This document shows positions 1 through 7,064 of a stretch of 8,754 nucleotides of DNA, one piece after another. The stretch covers positions 1 through 8,754 of the forward strand of contig CALMWM010000117.1 of NCBI GenBank assembly GCA_937873435.1, in the 5' to 3' direction. The stretch is from an uncultured Gallionellaceae bacterium. Lineage in GTDB: Bacteria; Pseudomonadota; Gammaproteobacteria; Burkholderiales; Sulfuricellaceae. Numbering within the stretch: position 1 is the first letter of the stretch; each line of letters begins with the position of its first letter. Under the pieces are notes generated by a model. That model did not search any database. It was not told the origin of the DNA and saw only the letters and a list, made by a program, of their open reading frames with translations. A program made the position numbers and the translations under genes.

Positions 1-349
1 TGATCAGCAAGGCCAGCCGGTTCGATTCGGCGCCGGCGAGATCGGCACGAACCAGCCCCGCAAGATTCTTGGGCACGCTGCCGCGATAGCTCCGGCGCGG
101 GGAATCCCCGGTCGCCGGCTCTTCCGCGCGCAGTTCCACTTCGTGCGCCCTGCCGTTGCGCACCAACCTCAGCTTTAGCGTGGTCGGCCAATCGGCCTGC
201 GTCGGCGGCTTGACGACCTCGAACAGGATAGGCGAGCCCGCGCGCGCGGATTCGTCCGGGGTGGCGATCAGCCACGGCGCAGCAGCAGCAGGCAACGCCG
301 CCAGCCCGGAGAGCAAAAGCAGCAGGCGAGATACGATGCGGTTGTTCAT
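1..349 (-). CDS. Exported protein, N-terminal part; possible phospholipase A family (partial)
   Basis: The minus-strand frame is open for 116 codons from the ATG at 349-347 to the left edge, so the C-terminus is missing. The ATG is preceded by GGAG about seven bases upstream. The protein starts with a signal peptide: basic residues (NNR, SR), a run of five leucines, then an alanine-rich stretch with likely signal peptidase I cleavage near residues 20-25. The mature part begins PWLIATPDESARAGSPILFEV, a beta-rich, Ig-like-looking segment, and ends ESNRLALLI. From memory this resembles the N-terminal extension of betaproteobacterial phospholipase A1 (PldA-type outer-membrane) proteins. No catalytic region lies in the window, so that name is tentative. 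It starts 40 bases after the tetR stop on the same strand, so co-transcription and control by that regulator are likely. Confidence 0.6.
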   Translation of the reverse strand, partial: MNNRIVSRLLLLLSGLAALPAAAAPWLIATPDESARAGSPILFEVVKPPTQADWPTTLKLRLVRNGRAHEVELRAEEPATGDSPRRSYRGSVPKNLAGLVRADLAGAESNRLALLI

Positions 350-389
350 CTCTTATCTCCGCGCCGAATGGACATGGTTTTCTCCTTGA

Positions 390-1055
390 TTAAACGTCGG
401 TTGAATTTGTCAGTGCGGGTATCGGCAAGCTCCCGGGCGCGTCGCATCCGCTGCCGACTCCACCTGCCAGGCCGTTGCGCAGCAAGCCAACCACGTGCCG
501 CGCCAGTACCGCCGGGTCTTCGTGCTGCGGCCGGTACCCCGGCTGGAAGCGGCGGAAATTGCCAGCTTCGAACGGGAAAACCAGCAGACCGAAGATCGAA
601 ATCGCCAGCAGGTGGGCGTCATAGCCCGGCCCGAGTTCACCCGCCAGCTTATGGACATCGACGAACAAGTCCTGGAATACCTTGTCCGCCAGCTTGTGTC
701 CGCGCTGCTCGTCGCCATCCAACAGCACCCACTGCATCATCCGTTGAATATCCTTTTTCGCCACGAGCAAGCGGGCGGTCGCCGCGACGAACGACTCAAG
801 CCGCGTCCACGGCGGTTCCGCAGTGTCGAGGGCGGCTTTCAGGGTGTCCGCGTTTTTCTTGAAAGCATGGGCCACCGTATCCAGGTAAAGCTGCTCCTTG
901 TCGGAAAAGTGATAGTACAGCGCGGCCGGCGTGACGCCCGCGGCAGCCGCCACATCACGCATGGAGACGCCGTCATGCCCGGCTTTGGCGAAGAGCGGGA
1001 TCGACAGTTCGAGGATCTCTTCGCGCATATTTTTCCTGGGGGCTTTCTCGGCCAT
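390..1055 (-). CDS. TetR/AcrR-family transcriptional regulator
   Basis: A 221-residue one-component repressor-type protein. The N-terminal DNA-binding domain spans about residues 10-57. The helix-turn-helix at 31-50 (SMRDVAAAAGVTPAALYYHF) followed by SDKEQLY is a classic TetR signature. The rest is an all-helical ligand-binding and dimerisation domain, ending in a glycine/proline-rich tail of about 20 residues. The start chosen is the ATG at 1055-1053, because GAGGA lies five bases upstream. An in-frame ATG at 1067 and a TTG at 1088 would give longer proteins but have poorer ribosome sites. The gene is divergent from pta and lies just upstream of the exported-protein gene, its most likely target. 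A promoter and inverted repeat in front of it suggest autoregulation. The inducer cannot be told from the sequence. Length and domain layout are normal for the family. Confidence 0.93.
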   Translation of the reverse strand: MAEKAPRKNMREEILELSIPLFAKAGHDGVSMRDVAAAAGVTPAALYYHFSDKEQLYLDTVAHAFKKNADTLKAALDTAEPPWTRLESFVAATARLLVAKKDIQRMMQWVLLDGDEQRGHKLADKVFQDLFVDVHKLAGELGPGYDAHLLAISIFGLLVFPFEAGNFRRFQPGYRPQHEDPAVLARHVVGLLRNGLAGGVGSGCDAPGSLPIPALTNSTDV

Positions 1056-1093
1056 TAAATTCCTCATCGTCTTCTTGTCCGCCCGCAATCAAC

Positions 1094-1107
1094 TTAACGA
1101 ACGTTAA
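1094..1107. promoter_or_regulatory. Inverted repeat, candidate TetR operator
   Basis: TTAACG-AA-CGTTAA is a perfect 6-bp inverted repeat with a 2-bp centre. It sits at the expected transcription start of tetR, immediately downstream of the -10 box. A second 8-bp palindrome, TACTAGTA (1112-1119), overlaps the -10. TetR proteins bind such palindromes as dimers and commonly repress their own gene, so this is the best operator candidate. The assignment is inferred from position and symmetry. Confidence 0.5.
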
Positions 1108-1110
1108 TTA

Positions 1111-1139
1111 ATACTAGTACTGCATTCGCTGCTTGGCAA
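1111..1139 (-). promoter_or_regulatory. Sigma70-like promoter for tetR
   Basis: On the minus strand, TTGCCA (1139-1134) and TAGTAT (1116-1111) are separated by exactly 17 bases, close to the TTGACA/TATAAT consensus. Transcription would start near 1104, about 50 bases before the chosen tetR ATG. This is a consensus match by eye, not a mapped start. Confidence 0.55.
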
Positions 1140-1170
1140 GTTCGCTCCGCGCTCCCGCCGCACAGCACGG

Positions 1171-1205
1171 ACGCAACGCAACGCAACGCAACGCAACGCA
1201 ACGCA
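1171..1205. repeat. Pentanucleotide tandem repeat, (ACGCA)x7
   Basis: Seven perfect tandem copies of ACGCA lie between the divergent tetR and pta genes. The tract ends two bases before the TTGAAA box of the candidate rightward promoter. A TGA at 1208-1210, in frame with pta, separates it from the pta reading frame, so it is not translated with pta. Such tracts can change copy number by slipped-strand mispairing. Confidence 0.95.
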
Positions 1206-1206
1206 A

Positions 1207-1234
1207 TTGAAACAATAGATTGCTTAAATATAGA
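1207..1234 (+). promoter_or_regulatory. Candidate sigma70-like promoter for pta
   Basis: TTGAAA (1207-1212) matches five of six bases of the -35 consensus. TATAGA (1229-1234) matches four of six of the -10, with a 16-base spacer. It would give a leader of about 120 bases before the pta ATG. It directly abuts the pentamer tract. Nothing else in the interval fits as well, but the match is only moderate. Confidence 0.4.
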
Positions 1235-1360
1235 CCGATACAAATGCTCTCCGGCAGTTCGGCGTTTCAATTCCTGCTGAAATGCGCTTCAATACCGTTA
1301 TTTCACGTGCAGCGGATCGGCTTCGCTACGTTTAAATTTGCCCCTGGTGGACTCGAAATT

Positions 1361-3445
1361 ATGGCGAACAGCCTCTACATCGCCGGCGCAGCGCCGCGCA
1401 GCGGAAAATCGGCGGTTTCCATCGGCTTCATGGAGCTGTTTTCGGTCTACGGCGACCGCGTCGGTTTTTTCCGCCCTATCGTGGCAACGCCCAACGACAG
1501 CGTGATCGCCTTGATGACGGAACGCTACCGCCTGTCCGAAACCCCTTCCAGCTATTACGGCTGCCTCGCCGAGGAGGCCCACGAACTGACGGCGGCGGGC
1601 AACAAGGACGAATTGACCAAGGCCATCCTGGAGAAATTCAAGGCGCTGGAAGCGCACTACGACCTGGTGATCTGCGAGGGTTCCGATTTCAGCGGCGCCG
1701 CGCCGGGCCTGGAGTTCGATTTCAACCTGGAACTGGCCAACCACCTGGGCTGCATGGTGGTGCCGGTACTCAACGGCAAGGGGCGCAAGCACTGGGAAAT
1801 CAGCGACGACATCCAGGCCATCGACGCCGCGCTGGCCGAGCGCCACTGCCAGGTATTCGCCATCGCGGTCAACCGCACCCCTGCGGCGTTGCGCGCTGAA
1901 ATCCTGCACGCCCTCGCCGGGCGCATCGCGGCGCAAGCGCCGGTCTACCTGCTGGCGGAACAACCGATACTCGACATGCCCACCGTCGGCGAAGTGGCCG
2001 CCGCGCTCGGCGCCGAGCACATCAGCGGCAACCCCGACGGGCTCAGCCGCGAAGTGCTGCATTTCAAGGTGGCCGCGATGGAACTTCCGCATTTCCTCGA
2101 CCACGTCGAAGACGGCAGCCTGATCATCACCCCCGGCGACCGTTCCGACATCATCGTCGGCACCCTGCTCGCCGACGCTTCGGAAAATTATCCGCAAATT
2201 GCCGGGGTGCTGCTCACCGGCGGGCTGCCGCCCGCCCCGCAGATCCTCAAGCTGATCGACGGCCTGGCGCGTTCGCGGGTGCCGCTGCTGATGGTGGGGA
2301 GCGACACCTACCTCACCGCCACCGCGGTGAACGCCGTCGAACCTCACCTGGCCCCCGGCAACCCGCGCAAGGTCGCCGCTGCGCTGGGGCTGCTGGAGGG
2401 CCAGCTCGACCGCGCCGCGCTGAACGGACGTTTCACGCTGGGAGAAGCCAAACACATCACCCCGCTGCGCTTCGAATACGAGCTGATCCAGCGCGCCAAG
2501 AAAGAACGCAAGCATATCGTACTACCGGAAGGCGCCGAGGAACGCATCCTCAAGGCCGCCGAAATCCTGCTGCTGCGCGACGTGGTGGACATCACCCTGC
2601 TCGGCGACCCCGAGCAGATCCGCCGCACCATCGCCCAGCTCGGCCTGCGCCTGGACAAGGCCCGCATCATCGACCCGACCCACTCCGAATTGCGCCAGCG
2701 CTACGCCGCCGCCCTCCATGCCGCGCGCAGCCACAAGGGCGTCACCCCGCAGATGGCCTGGGACATGGTCGAGGACGTGAGCTATTTCGGCACCTTGATG
2801 GTCCACCTGGGCGACGCCGACGGCATGGTTTCTGGCGCGCTGCACACCACCCAGCACACCATCAGGCCGGCCTTCCAGGTGATCCGCACCCGGCCCGGCG
2901 CGAGCCTGATTTCCAGCGTATTCCTGATGAGCTTGTCCGACCAGGTGGTGGTCTACGGCGACTGCGCGGTGAACCCCGACCCCACCGCGGAACAGCTCGC
3001 CGAGATCGCCATCACCGCCGCCGCCACCGCATCCCGCTTCGGCATCGAACCGCGCATCGCGATGCTTTCCTACTCCACCGGCGACTCCGGCAGCGGCACG
3101 TCGGTGGACAAGGTGCGCGAGGCGGTGCGCATCGCCCGCCAACGCGCCCCGCAACTCAAGCTGGAAGGGCCGATCCAGTACGACGCCGCGGTGGACGCCT
3201 CCGTCGCGCACACCAAAATGCCCGACAGCGAAGTCGCCGGCCACGCCACCGTCTTCATCTTCCCGGACCTGAACACCGGCAACAACACCTACAAGGCCGT
3301 GCAGCGCACCTCCGGTGCGGTCGCCATCGGCCCCATCCTGCAAGGCCTGAACAAGCCGGTCAACGACCTGAGCCGGGGCTGCACCGTCACCGACATCGTC
3401 AACACCGTCGCCATCACCGCCATCCAGGCGCAACAAGACGCCTAG
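1361..3445 (+). CDS. pta: Phosphate acetyltransferase (phosphotransacetylase)
   Basis: A cytoplasmic enzyme interconverting acetyl-CoA plus phosphate and acetyl phosphate plus CoA, the first half of the Pta-AckA acetate pathway. The chosen ATG gives 694 residues, close to E. coli Pta (714). Three parts are visible. An N-terminal BioD-like P-loop domain carries GAAPRSGKS at residues 9-17. A DRTGG-type middle domain spans about 205-320, with PGDRSD near 258 and LLTGG. The catalytic PTA domain runs from about 370 to the end, with LPEGAEER, GDADGMVSGALHTTQH near 485, DCAVNPDPTAEQLAEIAI, MLSYSTGDSGSG near 570, FIFPDLNTGN, and PVNDLSRG near the C-terminus. All of these closely match the long, regulated enterobacterial class. 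The frame stays open upstream to a TTG at 1220, but those 47 codons look unlike Pta; GGTGG about ten bases before ATG 1361 is a modest ribosome site. No ackA is adjacent. Confidence 0.97.
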   Translation: MANSLYIAGAAPRSGKSAVSIGFMELFSVYGDRVGFFRPIVATPNDSVIALMTERYRLSETPSSYYGCLAEEAHELTAAGNKDELTKAILEKFKALEAHYDLVICEGSDFSGAAPGLEFDFNLELANHLGCMVVPVLNGKGRKHWEISDDIQAIDAALAERHCQVFAIAVNRTPAALRAEILHALAGRIAAQAPVYLLAEQPILDMPTVGEVAAALGAEHISGNPDGLSREVLHFKVAAMELPHFLDHVEDGSLIITPGDRSDIIVGTLLADASENYPQIAGVLLTGGLPPAPQILKLIDGLARSRVPLLMVGSDTYLTATAVNAVEPHLAPGNPRKVAAALGLLEGQLDRAALNGRFTLGEAKHITPLRFEYELIQRAKKERKHIVLPEGAEERILKAAEILLLRDVVDITLLGDPEQIRRTIAQLGLRLDKARIIDPTHSELRQRYAAALHAARSHKGVTPQMAWDMVEDVSYFGTLMVHLGDADGMVSGALHTTQHTIRPAFQVIRTRPGASLISSVFLMSLSDQVVVYGDCAVNPDPTAEQLAEIAITAAATASRFGIEPRIAMLSYSTGDSGSGTSVDKVREAVRIARQRAPQLKLEGPIQYDAAVDASVAHTKMPDSEVAGHATVFIFPDLNTGNNTYKAVQRTSGAVAIGPILQGLNKPVNDLSRGCTVTDIVNTVAITAIQAQQDA

Positions 3446-3455
3446 CGCACCAAGC

Positions 3456-3490
3456 ACCGCCGGTTTTGCGCCAGTGGCGCGCGGTATTTT
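3456..3490 (+). terminator. Possible rho-independent terminator after pta
   Basis: GCGCC (3468-3472) pairs with GGCGC (3476-3480) around an AGT loop. An outer pair, ACCGC (3456-3460) with GCGGT (3481-3485), is interrupted by a 7-base bulge on the left arm. ATTTT follows directly. It lies just after the pta stop, where a terminator is expected. The T-run is short and the stem imperfect. Confidence 0.4.
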
Positions 3491-3519
3491 CAGGGCGGCC
3501 CGATTAATTCTGCCCCGGT

Positions 3520-3540
3520 CACAATTGTGCAATTCGCACA
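3520..3540. promoter_or_regulatory. Overlapping palindromes upstream of the GGDEF-EAL gene
   Basis: CACAATTGTG (3520-3529) is a perfect 10-bp palindrome. It overlaps a second inverted repeat, TGTGC (3526-3530) with GCACA (3536-3540) around AATTC. A weak -10-like TACACT follows at 3544-3549, without a convincing -35 box. The pair sits about 65-85 bases before the start codon at 3606, where an operator would be expected. No known regulator can be named. Confidence 0.3.
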
Positions 3541-3605
3541 CCGTACACTTCCCTCGACTTTCTTCGCAAGCCCAAACGACGCCCTGACTGCATCCGACAA
3601 ACCGA

Positions 3606-5963
3606 ATGAACCCAACCATTGCACCAAGACTCGCCGCCGGGGCGCGTGATTTCTTTGCAGGCTGGTCGGGATTGATTCTCGGGCCGATATTCCTGGCCGT
3701 GCTATTGCTGGCCCTGATCTGGTCGCTGGTCATGTCGCGCATCGAAGAAGACGAGAAACTGGCGATTCAGAATGCGCTCGCCAACAATAAGAATATTGCC
3801 CACGTCGCCGCTGAAAATCTCAGCCAGGTTCTGGAGCGCATGACGCTCTACACCAAACTCGCGGCCGATTACGTCGGCGGAGAACGCAAGGCGCTGGCCT
3901 ACCTGAACCCGACCTTGCTGGGCGACCGCGCCTACGTCAGGCTGGCGATTTTCGACCGGAACAGCCAACTGCTCCACACCTCTTCGCGCGCCAAGGCCGA
4001 ACCGGGGTTTGCCAACCTGATCGAGCAGGCCGGCAAGCGCTGGTCCGACTCGGCCGCCATCCCCTCCATCGTCGTCGGACATCCGCCCGAAGATGCCAGC
4101 GAAGCCTGGCGCATTCCCTTGCTGCTGCGTTTTAGCGCGCAAAACGATTTCCAGGGTTATCTCGCCGCCTACCTGGATCTGGGGTATTTCCTCCGGCTGT
4201 ACCAAGGGGTTAATTTGGGAACCGGGGCGCGCATCGAGATCATCGACGAGAACGGTTTCCAGCTGGCGGAGTCGAACGGCGTAACGCTGTCGGTCAACCG
4301 CGGCATCAATAGTGCCGCCTATTTTCAGAAGGCCCGGACAGGGTCGGATGTATTTGCCCGTCCGGGCGAAGGAACCCTGGCGGCCTTCGCGCTCGAAAAA
4401 GCCAAGAATTACCCGATGACCGTGGCGGTGAGCCGGGATCGTGACGAGATTCTCAAGGACATCGCGCCGAATCGCCAGCGTTATGTCTGGTGGGCGCTGG
4501 CAGTTTCCGCAGGGGTGCTGCTGACAATGTTTTCGATGACCGCGCTGGCCTACCGACAGCGCCGCATCCACCATGCGTTGACCGTCACGGAACGGGAAAA
4601 ACAGCGACTGATCGAACAGCTGGAGAACGAGAAAAACAATGCTTACCACATCGCTTCGCATGATCATCTGACCGGCCTTCCCAACCGGCTGCTGTTTGCC
4701 GAAATGTCCGCCAGCCATCTTTCCCGCGCAAGACGCAGCCGCAAACACTACGCCACGCTGTTTGTCGATCTCGACCGTTTCAAAACCATCAACGATTCCC
4801 TCGGCCACCGCGTCGGCGATTTATTGTTGCAAACGGTCGCCTCCCGGCTCCTCGGTTGTTTGCGCGAAGCGGACGTGATCGCGCGTTTCGGCGGCGACGA
4901 ATTCGTCGCACTGGTAACCGAAGTGGAAAGCGTCGGCGATGTGGCCGCGATCGCGGCCAAAATGGTGGAAACGGTGGGGGAACCCTGCCGTAACCTGGAC
5001 GGACACGACCTGGAAGTGCGCCCCAGCATCGGCATTGCCTTGTACCCGCAGGATGGACAGGACATCGAGACGCTGCTGAAGCACGCCGACACCGCCATGT
5101 ACGAAGCCAAGCGCGCCGGACGGGGAACCTTCCGCTTCTTCGACCAAGCCCTCAACAGCAAGGCCGGCCTGCACCTCGAACTTGAGCACGGGATGCGGCG
5201 GGCGCTGGAAAACCAGGAATTCTGCATTCATTACCAACCCCAAGTCGGCCTGTCCGATTTCCGCCTGAGCGGACTGGAAGCATTGATAAGATGGAATCAT
5301 CCCAAACACGGCCTGATTTTTCCCGGCGAATTCATCCCGCTGGCCGAAGAAAACGGCCTGATTTCGGCGCTGGGAAAATGGGTGGTCGAAGCCGTCTGCC
5401 TGCAACTGACGGAATGGCGCCAACGCGGAATTCCGCTAGTTCCGGTAGCCGTCAATATTTCCGCGCGCCAGATGAACGACATGCACTTGGTGCGGGAATT
5501 GTGCGACGCCGTGGATCACTATGAACTGGCGCCGGAACTGCTGAAACTGGAAATCACCGAAAGCTGCTTCATGAATCATCCCGAGCGGGTGGTAAGAATC
5601 CTGGAAATCCTCGCGAAGAAGGGCTTCAGCATAGAAATCGACGACTACGGCACCGGCTTTTCCAGCCTGGGTTACATCAAGATGTTCCCGGTTCACACGA
5701 TAAAAATCGACCGGACTTTTATTAAAAATATCCGCAACGACACAGGCGACCTGGAAATCGTCGCCTCGACTATCGCCCTGGGGCACAAACTCGGCCTCAG
5801 CATTATTGCCGAAGGCGTCGAAACCCGCGAACAGATGATCCACCTGAAAACCGCCGGTTGCGACGACATCCAGGGCTATTATTTCCATCGCCCGGCAAGC
5901 GCTAGCGACATCGAACCCATTTTGATCCGAGGAGATTTCAAGCATGACGGCATGGCGCATTAA
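3606..5963 (+). CDS. Membrane GGDEF-EAL cyclic-di-GMP enzyme with periplasmic sensor domain
   Basis: A 785-residue bifunctional-type diguanylate cyclase/phosphodiesterase of the inner membrane. TM1 lies at about 22-43. A periplasmic region of about 250 residues follows, dCACHE-like in layout, and TM2 is at about 295-316. A short basic coiled-coil linker leads into the GGDEF domain (DHLTGLPNR onward). The GGDEF motif is intact at 429-433, and the RxxD inhibitory site (READ, 420-423) sits the canonical five residues before it. The EAL domain from about 525 keeps E558-A-L, N617 (NISARQ), EITES, D679-D680 (DDYGTG), K700 (KID) and E736 (EGVET), so both activities look catalytically possible. The start is the only one that keeps TM1, although no good ribosome site precedes it. 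The last 20 bases overlap the phnD-like gene, suggesting a two-gene operon in which the periplasmic protein may control this enzyme. Which activity dominates cannot be predicted. Confidence 0.95.
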   Translation: MNPTIAPRLAAGARDFFAGWSGLILGPIFLAVLLLALIWSLVMSRIEEDEKLAIQNALANNKNIAHVAAENLSQVLERMTLYTKLAADYVGGERKALAYLNPTLLGDRAYVRLAIFDRNSQLLHTSSRAKAEPGFANLIEQAGKRWSDSAAIPSIVVGHPPEDASEAWRIPLLLRFSAQNDFQGYLAAYLDLGYFLRLYQGVNLGTGARIEIIDENGFQLAESNGVTLSVNRGINSAAYFQKARTGSDVFARPGEGTLAAFALEKAKNYPMTVAVSRDRDEILKDIAPNRQRYVWWALAVSAGVLLTMFSMTALAYRQRRIHHALTVTEREKQRLIEQLENEKNNAYHIASHDHLTGLPNRLLFAEMSASHLSRARRSRKHYATLFVDLDRFKTINDSLGHRVGDLLLQTVASRLLGCLREADVIARFGGDEFVALVTEVESVGDVAAIAAKMVETVGEPCRNLDGHDLEVRPSIGIALYPQDGQDIETLLKHADTAMYEAKRAGRGTFRFFDQALNSKAGLHLELEHGMRRALENQEFCIHYQPQVGLSDFRLSGLEALIRWNHPKHGLIFPGEFIPLAEENGLISALGKWVVEAVCLQLTEWRQRGIPLVPVAVNISARQMNDMHLVRELCDAVDHYELAPELLKLEITESCFMNHPERVVRILEILAKKGFSIEIDDYGTGFSSLGYIKMFPVHTIKIDRTFIKNIRNDTGDLEIVASTIALGHKLGLSIIAEGVETREQMIHLKTAGCDDIQGYYFHRPASASDIEPILIRGDFKHDGMAH

Positions 5964-6828
5964 ACATTTCGTATTCGGCGTCGCACTCTCGATGCTGCTG
6001 GTCAGCGGCGCGGAAGCGGCTTACGGCTGCGAGAATCCGGGGCAACTGCGCTTTTCCGTGATCCCCATGGAAGATACCCAAAAGCAGTTGAACGCGTACC
6101 AGCCTTTGTTCAAGCGGCTCGAAACGGCCCTGGGCAAACCGGTCGTCGCCGTCGCGCCATCCTCTTACGGCTCGGTGACGGAAGGCCTGCTGGCCGGCTC
6201 GATAGACTTGGCCGTGCTCGGGCCGGCATCCTATATCTCGGCGAAAAACAGCGACCCCGACATCACCGTATTCGCCACCTACGCCAAGAAAGCGGGCGCA
6301 TTCCGGGAAGAGGGAGCATTTTACCGTTCGATGCTGATCGTGAAAAAAGGGGGACGCTTCCCCACGATAGCCTCCCTGCGCGGCGCAACCCTGGCCTTCA
6401 CCGACCCGGTCAGCACCTCCGGCACCGTCTTGCCGTCGCATGTTTTTCCCAAGGTAACCGGGATGCCGATCACTAAATACTTCGGCCATATCACCTACGC
6501 CGGCGACCATCCCAAAGCCGCCCTTGCAGTGCTAAACGGCCAGGTGGACGCAGCCTTCGTATCCGGCACCTACCTCAGCGAACTGGTGCGCAACGGCAGG
6601 GCCAAGGCCGAGGACATCCAGGTGCTGTGGCAATCGGAGCCTATCCCGATGGACCCGATCGTCTATCGCGGCCATCTGTGCGAACCGCTCAAGGACAAAA
6701 TCCGCAAAGTCTTCCTGGAAGCCGACAGCGAAAAAGACAAGGTATTGCTGGATAACCTCCGGGCCACCCGCTTTGTCCCGATGAACGATGCGGATTACCG
6801 GATCATCCGGGAACTGCCCGCGCTTTAG
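5944..6828 (+). CDS. Secreted PhnD-family substrate-binding protein
   Basis: A 294-residue periplasmic binding protein of the phosphate/phosphite/phosphonate (PhnD, COG3221) type. The signal peptide has basic WRIKH, a hydrophobic core, and AEA-type cleavage after about residue 25. C29 is not in a good lipobox, so it is probably soluble and could pair with C246. Typical family stretches are RFSVIPMED, YQPLFKRLETALGKPV, DLAVLGPASYISA, the ligand-loop-like DPVSTSGTVLPSHVF near 154-168, and GQVDAAFVSGTY. The ATG overlaps the end of the GGDEF-EAL gene by 20 bases, and GGAG lies about nine bases upstream, implying translational coupling. No PhnC/PhnE-like ATPase or permease gene is present. It may therefore act as a ligand sensor for the neighbouring enzyme rather than in transport; this role is an inference. 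The ligand is unknown. Confidence 0.9.
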   Translation: MTAWRIKHFVFGVALSMLLVSGAEAAYGCENPGQLRFSVIPMEDTQKQLNAYQPLFKRLETALGKPVVAVAPSSYGSVTEGLLAGSIDLAVLGPASYISAKNSDPDITVFATYAKKAGAFREEGAFYRSMLIVKKGGRFPTIASLRGATLAFTDPVSTSGTVLPSHVFPKVTGMPITKYFGHITYAGDHPKAALAVLNGQVDAAFVSGTYLSELVRNGRAKAEDIQVLWQSEPIPMDPIVYRGHLCEPLKDKIRKVFLEADSEKDKVLLDNLRATRFVPMNDADYRIIRELPAL

Positions 6829-6835
6829 ATTCGGA

Positions 6836-6853
6836 TTCGGTTCAGAAACCGAA
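6836..6853 (+). terminator. Hairpin after the phnD-like gene, possible weak terminator
   Basis: TTCGGTT (6836-6842) and AACCGAA (6847-6853) form a perfect 7-bp stem with a CAGA loop, eight bases after the stop codon. The only following T-run is ATTTT at 6861, separated from the stem by seven bases, so termination would be weak. It lies at the point where base composition turns AT-rich. Confidence 0.35.
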
Positions 6854-6857
6854 GGCA

Positions 6858-7064
6858 ATGATTTTCCGTGAATTTTGCGTTATTGTTGTTGATGAGCGGA
6901 GTGGGGATCAATTTAGCCTGCCGCCATGATTTGATTTCGCCTCGAAGAGAAACAAGGCATTGCTGGATGCATTCCAGATTGGACACCTCGAAGGTGGTAT
7001 TGTCGGTGTGTTTTGGGATGTCTATATTGATATTATGCGTAAAATTTCTGGCGAGTGCTTATGA
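6858..7064 (+). pseudogene. Small AT-rich reading frame broken by one stop codon
   Basis: The frame beginning at ATG 6858 reads 23 codons (MIFREFCVIVVD...SLPP), meets a TGA at 6927-6929, then continues open for 44 more codons to a TGA at 7062-7064. The second part contains FQIGHLEGGIVGVFWDVYID and RKISGECL and looks like real protein. Its final TGA overlaps the next gene's ATG as ATGA (7061-7064), the usual arrangement of coupled genes. The simplest reading is a small gene inactivated by one nonsense change, or by a sequencing error. Alternatives are a short protein starting after the stop (TTG at 6960) or chance. An overlapping frame from GTG 6868 to 7074 has less protein-like content. I recognise no family. 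Confidence 0.4.

Noticed and set aside
368..1058. Plus-strand frames opposite tetR
   Set aside because: The minus-strand TetR helix-turn-helix and ribosome site are clear, and the opposite frames show no domain.
1220..1360. 47-codon in-frame extension of pta from a TTG
   Set aside because: It does not resemble the Pta N-terminus, the ATG at 1361 gives near-usual family length, and the candidate promoter overlaps the extension.
1298..3742. Two long open frames on the minus strand opposite pta
   Set aside because: They are low-complexity, Gly/Val/Asp/Arg-rich reflections of GC-rich codon use in pta, which matches its family along its whole length.
6927..6929. TGA read as selenocysteine
   Set aside because: No obvious SECIS-like hairpin directly follows and no selenoprotein family is recognised; a nonsense change is simpler.
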